A stretch of DNA of 12,398 nucleotides, taken from JAJTFW01 sp964584995. Lineage in GTDB: Bacteria > Bacteroidota > Bacteroidia > AKYH767-A > OLB10. The notes beneath the pieces are model-generated. The model was not told where the DNA came from. It made no database searches and worked only from the letters and a program-made list of their open reading frames with translations. Positions 8,901 to 12,398 of this stretch are shown piece by piece. A program made the translations under genes and the position numbers. Position 1 is the first letter of the stretch; each line of letters starts with the position of its first letter. The DNA lies in NCBI GenBank assembly GCA_964584995.1, contig CAZPCA010000076.1:1-12398 (forward strand), given 5' to 3'.

Positions 8901-9380
8901 GGTAATGGTTGTAAATTTCTTACCATCGTACTTGCATAATCCTTCGGAGGTGCCAATCCAGATATTTCCCTGATTGTCCTCTGCGATAGCATTGATGTTA
9001 TCGCTCAGAAGACCATCGTTTGTCGTGAAGTTGCGAAACTCCGTTCCGGAATACCTTACGAGTCCCTTACGGATGGTTCCGAGCCAGACATTTCCCGATC
9101 TATCCTCGAAAATGGACTTCACCGGATTATTGAACAAAATGTTCCCTTGGTCGAAGCGCGTGATTTTTTGCCCGTCAAAAAGGCATGAACCATTCATGGT
9201 GCCAATCCACAGGTTTCCTGAGCGGTCCTGCACCAACTTATTCAACTGAAGAGCCGGCAAGCCTTTTTCGTCCGCAATCCTTTGCAAATTAATGCCTTGC
9301 GAAAATAAAGGCTGAACAGTACCGCAAAGCAAACAGGGTAAAATCAGAAGTAAAAGCCGCACTCCACGACCTTTTTTCAC
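5982..9380 (-). CDS. Two-component regulator propeller sensor histidine kinase (HisKA_2 type)
   Basis: Numbering from the GTG at 9380 (about 1132 residues across the gap): signal peptide 1-28 (KKGRGVR, then a Leu-rich core); 14 propeller repeats with the D..G..W.GT signature, about 40-640, enough for two seven-bladed propellers; a Y_Y_Y domain at 687-745; one membrane helix at 752-769; a coiled coil; a PAS domain at about 805-912; a HisKA_2 phosphotransfer motif EIHHRVKNNLQ with His938/939; and an ATPase domain (N-box Asn1042, DNGIGMP from 1079, G2 SLGIQLIQ). It should sense a periplasmic ligand and phosphorylate the LytTR regulator encoded next. Unlike Bacteroides hybrid systems, it has no fused receiver or AraC domain. 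The frame is open up to 9491 (Met at 9491 and 9473), but those starts put 31-37 odd residues before the signal peptide, so GTG 9380 is preferred. A 10-N gap interrupts repeat 14. Confidence 0.92.
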   Translation of the reverse strand: MKKGRGVRLLLLILPCLLCGTVQPLFSQGINLQRIADEKGLPALQLNKLVQDRSGNLWIGTMNGSCLFDGQKITRFDQGNILFNNPVKSIFEDRSGNVWLGTIRKGLVRYSGTEFRNFTTNDGLLSDNINAIAEDNQGNIWIGTSEGLCKYDGKKFTTITHNSGLVHDNVFDIYRDSGGRMWVATIGGVSVFEHGRFTNFTTDRGLSNNIVYCIREDRQGRIWMGTYEGISVWNGKTMYSYSLADGLPNERVETILMDHSGTMWVGTYGGGLAKFLNGRFEAVSLGADINSNIVKSMMEDREGNYWLATMNGLFKFNGNRFVAYTVSDGLSNNNILSVHADSAGGVWLGTLAGGVNYLINGAIVRYSTENGLKSNTIWSITSDKSGNVWLGTTNGPARYTVATKKLELPFPQLQSQIIYAFLNDDVGNFYFGTDKGVVCIQPDGKSVNIGIEEGLANDKVRVLYQDVSGRVWVGTLKGLFYLEGERAVSFNDLHRLPKAPVTSIINDRYGNLIASTYEMGVIRYNPSNPAKPVSVLTTKNGLSNEKILFNLIDKRGKLWMGTSNGVDCMDWKKYLDNGVLQAVHYDRSNGYPGIESNAAAEDVSGXXXXFGTVNGAIRFNQMAGDLPASMPLVTLRAIQLFLEKTAWDKKKFDVDPQSGLPRNPVLPHTSNHLTFVTSGIYLTAPEEVRFRYFLEGFDDTWSPPSANASVSYSNLSPGAYVFKVQASANNRDWSVPVTYSFTIRPPIWKTPFFYLMYIVGGAGSILMAYRIRTGALRKSQELLRRKVESRTRELQAKNLELAKLSLVASETDNAVMIFDEHQELEWVNSGYTKLTGFSLEETRREKGVSLSDLTTNTDVLDHLEDCIRLRRSFIYESEIQHKNGQHRWASSTLTPILNEKGELKNIVVIDTDITLRKNMEEQIREALEEKGVLLREIHHRVKNNLQIIISLFNLQTSYVTDDNAYKALKEGQDRIKSMALIHERFYQSDGLSKIDFDEYIKRLAENLMQSFRMGPDKVTLSIQSERISLDIDTAVPCGLIINEIVSNSLKHAFTDGRKGEIHVGLLQVQPDHFRLSIADNGIGMPEGFSVATSDSLGIQLIQALTDQLEGTLEVVNSPGKGMEYIINFKRIS
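7556..7565. other. Assembly gap (10 N) inside the sensor kinase gene
   Basis: Ten N interrupt the last propeller repeat. The frame stays open on both sides, so the gene is probably intact. The true missing length is likely 7 bases rather than 10 (see findings). Confidence 0.95.
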
Positions 9381-9502
9381 CTTATATGTGGGCTGTTCAT
9401 TAAGCACTTCTTTGCAATGATAAGCAAATGAAAGTTGAAATGTGAATGGTGAAATTTGAAAAACTCTTATCATGTTTTCGCAGGCACTCACCCACTCAAA
9501 CC

Positions 9503-9512
9503 GTTAATTAAC
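9503..9512. promoter_or_regulatory. Perfect 10-bp palindrome GTTAATTAAC in the divergent intergenic region
   Basis: A perfect palindrome lies between the sensor gene and the T9SS surface-protein gene. It may be an operator. It is short and AT-rich, so chance is a real alternative. Confidence 0.25.
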
Positions 9513-9526
9513 AATTTGTACGCGTG

Positions 9527-9582
9527 TGTCGGTGGAAAAGTTTTTATTTTGTCGGGAAAGTTCTTGCAGGCAATAAGTTTAA
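9527..9582 (+). promoter_or_regulatory. Direct repeats resembling LytTR binding sites
   Basis: TGTCGGTGGAAAAGTTTTT (9527-9545) and TGTCGGGAAAGTTCTT (9550-9565) form an imperfect direct repeat. The AAAGTTTTT and AAAGTTCTT cores start 20 bp apart, and a third related core TAAGTTTAA lies at 9574-9582. Each core fits eight of nine positions of the general LytTR motif [TA][AC][CA]GTTN[AG][TG]. The sites overlap the -33 box of the T9SS-protein promoter and lie next to the gene unit encoding a LytTR regulator. Binding is inferred. Confidence 0.42.
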
Positions 9583-9595
9583 GTCCATACATTTG
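9564..9595 (+). promoter_or_regulatory. Bacteroidota promoter of the T9SS surface-protein gene
   Basis: TTG (9564-9566) and TACATTTG (9588-9595), a perfect TAnnTTTG -7 box, are separated by 21 bp. Transcription should begin near 9600, leaving a leader of about 35 bases before the ATG at 9637. Confidence 0.68.
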
Positions 9596-9636
9596 TTCTA
9601 CACGACCAAAATCCACGTAAACAGTAATAACCAAAT

Positions 9637-11013
9637 ATGATGAAAAAATCTACCAGCAGTGTATGGCAGTACGCCCTAGGGATTGTGCTGACGTTAACCA
9701 GCCTTGCCAGCTATGTGCAAGCGCAGAGTGTATCTATCAATCCCAACGGGCCGGTGGTATGCGCCGGCACACAACTGAATGCAGTTGTTAGCGGATTGAA
9801 TGCGCCTATCTCCTATCTCTGGAGCAACGGAGCGACCACCTCCTCCATTGTTGTGACACAAACCAACTTCTACCGTGTACGCGTCCGTGGATTTGTTGGA
9901 AGCAACCAGGTTACTATTTTCAGTGCATGGACCCCCTTGCTGGTGATTCCCGGCACCAACGCAACCATCAATCCAACGGGACCCATCGATTTATGTCCAG
10001 GACAGTCAGCTACCCTTTCCGGTAGCGGAGGCCAGTTCTTCAGCAGCTATGCCTGGAGCAATGGTGCTACTACGCGTAACATCACTGTCAACCAGACCGG
10101 CACTTACACGTTGACTGTCACCAATCAGATTTTATCGTGTACAACAAGCAGCACTGCCTCTGTGGACGTTGAAGCGTATGATTCAGGCTATCAGCCTGCC
10201 ATCACTGCCCTGAGCCCCATCACCGTTTGTCAGCCAGGATTCGTAAATCTTGCTGCAGATCCGGGATTCAGTTCCTACACCTGGTCCACCGGCTCAACTG
10301 CGCAAAATATCAGTGTGCTGATGGATGGCTCACAGGCAGGCGCGGTACTTGATACACAAACAGTTACCCTTACAGTAGGTTTGAATGGTGGTCAGTGTTT
10401 CTTTACCAATCCGGGCGTAGTTCTGCGCTCTGTGCGCCAGCCGGAATTGATTGATACCCACTGCGGTGTTCTCACATTCACACCTACCGACAGCATCAAA
10501 GCCGGACTGGTACTGACCTATTTGTCAGCTCCCCAATACGAGTTCGAATTCGAAGAAACCACCAATCCCGGAGTTAAATTCACTTACACAAGCAACACAC
10601 GCTGGTGCAACCTTGCCAATGTCAGCCCCGCTATTCAGGCGAATAAATTCTATCTGGTACGTGTTCGTGCGGTGATTGGCGGTACTCCTTACTGCTACGG
10701 TGACCCATGTGTCATCGGCGTGGTGAACACCCCTGGCCAAAATAACACGCTTCGTGTAACCGAGGGTACCAATGCAATGGTTTTCCCGAATCCTTCCGCA
10801 GAAAGCTTCCGTCTGATGCTGAACGGCTTCAATACAGATGAAATGGTGACGGTAAATATCACCGATCTTGCAGGTCGTCTGATGGACACGTTCAATTACG
10901 ATCCCAATGCAGGGGCTGCGGAATTCGGTAAATCCTTCAATAATGGTATTTACCTTGTCACTGCTCGTCAGGGCGACAAAACCACCGTTACCCGAATCGT
11001 TAAGACCAATTAA
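9637..11013 (+). CDS. Secreted surface protein with Ig/PKD-like repeats and T9SS type A sorting domain
   Basis: The 458-residue product has a signal peptide (MMKKSTSS, hydrophobic core, cut near Ala29-Gln30). Three related Ig/PKD-like repeats follow, with core motifs SYLWSNGATTSSIVV (59-73), SYAWSNGATTRNITV (137-151) and SYTWSTGSTAQNISV (213-227). A Cys-containing beta-rich module (about 270-362) has the YEFEFEE and FYLVRVRAVIGG...YCYGDPC pattern seen in other Bacteroidota secreted proteins. The C-terminal 80 residues form the type IX sorting tail: VFPNPSAESFRL, TVNITDLAGRLM, then FNNGIYLVTARQGDKTTVTRIVK. It should cross the inner membrane by Sec and be exported and cell-anchored by T9SS. A role in adhesion or matrix binding is plausible but not shown. 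ATG 9637 and ATG 9640 are equally good starts. A good promoter precedes it and a terminator follows it. Confidence 0.92.
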   Translation: MMKKSTSSVWQYALGIVLTLTSLASYVQAQSVSINPNGPVVCAGTQLNAVVSGLNAPISYLWSNGATTSSIVVTQTNFYRVRVRGFVGSNQVTIFSAWTPLLVIPGTNATINPTGPIDLCPGQSATLSGSGGQFFSSYAWSNGATTRNITVNQTGTYTLTVTNQILSCTTSSTASVDVEAYDSGYQPAITALSPITVCQPGFVNLAADPGFSSYTWSTGSTAQNISVLMDGSQAGAVLDTQTVTLTVGLNGGQCFFTNPGVVLRSVRQPELIDTHCGVLTFTPTDSIKAGLVLTYLSAPQYEFEFEETTNPGVKFTYTSNTRWCNLANVSPAIQANKFYLVRVRAVIGGTPYCYGDPCVIGVVNTPGQNNTLRVTEGTNAMVFPNPSAESFRLMLNGFNTDEMVTVNITDLAGRLMDTFNYDPNAGAAEFGKSFNNGIYLVTARQGDKTTVTRIVKTN

Positions 11014-11045
11014 TTATTCATTCTAACTTCTAAACTGCTTGCATG

Positions 11046-11078
11046 AGAAGAGCTCCGTAACGGGGCTCTTCTTGTTTT
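11046..11078 (+). terminator. Rho-independent terminator of the T9SS-protein gene
   Basis: AGAAGAGC-T-CC (11046-11056) pairs with GG-G-GCTCTTCT (11062-11072) around a five-base loop, giving an 11-bp stem with one G-T wobble, followed by TGTTTT. It begins 33 bp after the stop codon. Confidence 0.85.
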
Positions 11079-11117
11079 CAGGGAGTTATACATGCAATCG
11101 AAAAAGTCAAATTCGAG

Positions 11118-11495
11118 GTGATACAAGTAGTTGCCGGAATCATTTACCGTACCGACGGGCGCTTCATCCTTGCCAGAAAAAAGTCGGGTAAGCCTCTTGC
11201 AGGTTTATGGGAGTTCCCGGGTGGCAAATGCGAAAAGGATGAGACGCCGGAAGATGCACTCAGCAGAGAAATCGCCGAGGAATTGGGTATAGACATCCTG
11301 GTGGATTCCTTACATACCAGCTACGAATACCCCATCAACGAACGCCACATCTCTTTTGTATTCCTTAAAGCAAATTACCAGGGTGGAGTAATACGTTTAT
11401 CCGATCATGATGCATTGGCCTGGGTAACTGTGCAAGAAGCGGCAGCGCTGAACGTTGCTCCGGCCGATGACAAGGCCCTCTCGATGTTAGGGTGA
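11118..11495 (+). CDS. Nudix hydrolase, MutT/8-oxo-dGTPase type
   Basis: This 125-residue protein has MutT length and a perfect Nudix box: Gly36, Glu42, then REIAEELGI at 50-58 (GX5EX7REUXEEXGU), whose glutamates bind the catalytic metal. The lead-in ARKKSGKPLAGLWEFPGGK and a C-terminal LAWVTVQEAAALNVAPAD are typical of MutT-like enzymes that hydrolyse oxidised or unwanted (d)NTPs, such as 8-oxo-dGTP, to the monophosphate and so limit mutation; other nucleotide substrates are possible. GTG 11118 is the only usual start codon in frame between the upstream TAA (11058) and the conserved VVAGII strand, so the start is well supported. No clear ribosome-binding site is seen. It lies downstream of a terminator, so it should have its own promoter, which was not identified. 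Confidence 0.92.
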   Translation: MIQVVAGIIYRTDGRFILARKKSGKPLAGLWEFPGGKCEKDETPEDALSREIAEELGIDILVDSLHTSYEYPINERHISFVFLKANYQGGVIRLSDHDALAWVTVQEAAALNVAPADDKALSMLG

Positions 11496-11605
11496 ATCAC
11501 CTGGGAGCGTTACTAAGTGCGCTGATACCTTCGCTCACAGATTTTATTGTGAGGAGATATACTCAGCCGTATTTGCGTTTTTCGCTTTTAACTTGAACAA
11601 ATGAT
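11496..11605. other. Non-coding spacer with a short inverted repeat
   Basis: No gene is seen. CTCACA (11534-11539) and TGTGAG (11548-11553) form an inverted repeat with an 8-bp AT-rich spacer, 39 bp after the Nudix stop. No T-run follows directly, so a terminator role is weak; an operator or RNA hairpin is also possible. Confidence 0.3.
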
Positions 11606-11670
11606 TGTATTCGAATACAAGTATTTCTCTACCGACTAATCGCCTACCAGGTGGTATTTTTGATGTGGGG

Positions 11671-11706
11671 CGGGGCCGGAGGCCCCCGGATTTTACAGCG
11701 GAAATC
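11671..11706. repeat. Conserved two-hairpin core, repeat copy 1
   Basis: GGGGCC (11672-11677), loop GGA and GGCCCC (11681-11686) form a perfect stem. It is followed by a possible second hairpin, GATTT (11689-11693) with AAATC (11702-11706). Confidence 0.6.
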
Positions 11707-11782
11707 GCAACAAGCATTTACATTCGACTACAAGCGTTTTTCTACCGAGTATTCATCTAATCGATTGTATTTTGATTCGGGG

Positions 11783-11815
11783 CAGGGCTGGAAGCTCCGG
11801 TTTTCTATCGTAAAC
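11783..11815. repeat. Conserved two-hairpin core, diverged repeat copy 2
   Basis: GGGCT (11785-11789), loop GGA and AGCTC (11793-11797) keep the stem despite changed bases; one pair is C-G to T-A and another becomes a G-T wobble. GTTT (11800-11803) can pair with AAAC (11812-11815), again with both sides changed. Confidence 0.55.
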
Positions 11816-12005
11816 TTTCACCGAAGGCAGTATACTCTGAGAAGTGTGTAGCACTTTATAAAACAAAATCCAGTGCACATTTTTCATCAGCTTCAGCGTT
11901 TTACTTGTGGGTTTCTATTTAAGGATGCTGTGCCAGCAGGTGTAAACGACTATAAATGTTTATCAACCGACTATTGCATTTTCAAGTGGTATTTTTGATG
12001 TGGGG

Positions 12006-12040
12006 CGGGGCCGGAGGCCCCGGATTCTACAGCGGAAATC
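12006..12040. repeat. Conserved two-hairpin core, repeat copy 3
   Basis: CGGGGCC (12006-12012), loop GGA and GGCCCCG (12016-12022) form a perfect 7-bp stem. GATT (12023-12026) and AATC (12037-12040) keep a shortened second hairpin. Confidence 0.6.
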
Positions 12041-12073
12041 GCAACAAGCATTTACATTCGACTACACGTGTTT

Positions 12074-12083
12074 NNNNNNNNNN
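12074..12083. other. Assembly gap (10 N) at the end of the repeat array
   Basis: Ten N follow the start of a fourth repeat unit. The gap probably reflects assembly failure in the repeat, so the real number of units and the gap size are unknown. Confidence 0.95.
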
Positions 12084-12337
12084 GTGTGATGTGAACGGCA
12101 AAACTTAGTAGCCACCTTCAACTATGCTCAAAATTCGATTAATCCATTTTTGTCATACTAAATAATTCAGCCGCCAGCAGACCTGCGTAAACTGTCCCGC
12201 TGTACGTTCTACAGGACTATGGAAAACAGCAAACGAGACCTGTCAATAGCATGAGGGACCAAAGCAAGAGGATTACCTGCTGAGCGCAAAGGAATGCAGA
12301 TGAACTCTTGATAAGAATGGGCGAAGGAAAATCCGCT
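12084..12337. other. Non-coding stretch, no feature identified
   Basis: Short open frames such as the 11-codon ATG frame beginning at 12220 have no supporting context. No tRNA, strong hairpin or promoter was recognised. It is the 3' flank of the partial gene at the right edge. Confidence 0.4.
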
Positions 12338-12398
12338 TTATCTGACAAGCAGCTTTTTCACTGCAGCACCACTTTGCGTCCTCCATTCCACCGTATAA
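12338..12398 (-). CDS. C-terminal fragment of a probable T9SS-sorted protein
   Basis: A minus-strand frame enters from the right edge and ends at TAA (12340-12338), giving 19 residues, YTVEWRTQSGAAVKKLLVR. A tyrosine-led beta strand, a polar turn with Gly, then a KKLLVR end is how type IX (Por) sorting tails normally finish (compare GIYLV..QGDKTTVTRIVK in the surface protein at 9637). The rest of the gene is outside the window, so cargo type is unknown. The short length limits certainty. Confidence 0.5.
   Translation of the reverse strand, partial: YTVEWRTQSGAAVKKLLVR

Larger units (their letters stand above)
11606..12073. repeat. Degenerate ~112-113 bp tandem repeat array, cut by an assembly gap
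   Basis: Units recur at a period of 112-113 bp. The anchors CGAATACAAG (11612), CGACTACAAG (11725), CGACTATAAA (11947) and CGACTACACG (12059) are 113, 222 and 112 bp apart; the middle interval spans one badly degraded unit (about 11830-11940). Segment 11651-11739 is nearly identical to 11986-12073 (three substitutions and one extra C). Segment 11762-11816 is a diverged third copy. The period is not a multiple of three and no frame runs through the copies, so the repeat is not coding. The array ends at a 10-N gap and probably continues beyond it. The family was not recognised. Confidence 0.8.

Noticed and set aside
5982..9380. Hybrid two-component system with fused receiver and AraC domain
   Set aside because: The protein ends straight after the ATPase domain (MEYIINFKRIS); no receiver or helix-turn-helix follows.
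11651..11851. 66-codon plus-strand open frame in the repeat array
   Set aside because: It spans repeat copies whose period is not a multiple of three, so the frame differs between copies, and the second copy does not keep it open in the same way.
11606..12073. CRISPR array
   Set aside because: The repeat unit is over 100 bp, with long similarity and no short identical repeats separated by unique spacers; no cas gene is present.

Overview
The window reads as a Bacteroidota chromosome segment, probably a scaffold assembled from short reads because it holds two 10-N gaps. The phylum call rests on several independent signs: a type IX secretion (T9SS) sorting tail on one surface protein and probably on a second at the right edge; a two-component regulator propeller/Y_Y_Y sensor kinase paired with a LytTR regulator; a SusD/DUF4249-style lipoprotein; TAnnTTTG-type -7 promoter elements; and a general lack of Shine-Dalgarno sequences.

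Layout. Left edge (1-51): the first 17 codons of an unidentified minus-strand gene. 284-907 (-): a LysE/RhtB-type membrane exporter. 998-1987 (+): an outer-envelope lipoprotein divergent from it. 2123-4027 (+): complete DnaK, preceded by a three-half-site TGTCA array that may be a heat-shock operator. A hairpin terminator (4046-4077) ends dnaK and also lies inside the 3' coding end of the converging gene. 4059-9380 (-): a tight three-gene unit of propeller sensor histidine kinase, REC-PAS-LytTR response regulator and SAM methyltransferase. 9637-11013 (+): a T9SS-secreted surface protein with Ig/PKD-like repeats, divergent from the sensor, with a good Bacteroidota promoter overlapped by direct repeats that resemble LytTR sites. 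11118-11495 (+): a MutT-type Nudix hydrolase. 11496-12337: about 840 bp without a convincing gene, holding a degenerate ~112-113 bp tandem repeat with a conserved GC-rich hairpin. Right edge (12338-12398, -): the last 19 codons of another probable T9SS cargo protein.

How the parts may work together. The sensor has a periplasmic 14-repeat propeller (two seven-bladed propellers), a Y_Y_Y domain, one membrane helix, a PAS domain and a HisKA_2-type kinase; it should phosphorylate the receiver of the adjacent LytTR protein. The best local target is the divergent surface-protein promoter. This is inference from the repeats and gene order. DnaK, the exporter, the lipoprotein and the Nudix enzyme look like separate transcription units.

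The most unusual items are the hairpin repeat with apparent base-pair covariation, the repeated half-sites upstream of dnaK, and the direct repeats at the regulator/surface-protein divergent promoter. No defence system, CRISPR array, transposase, tRNA or rRNA was seen.
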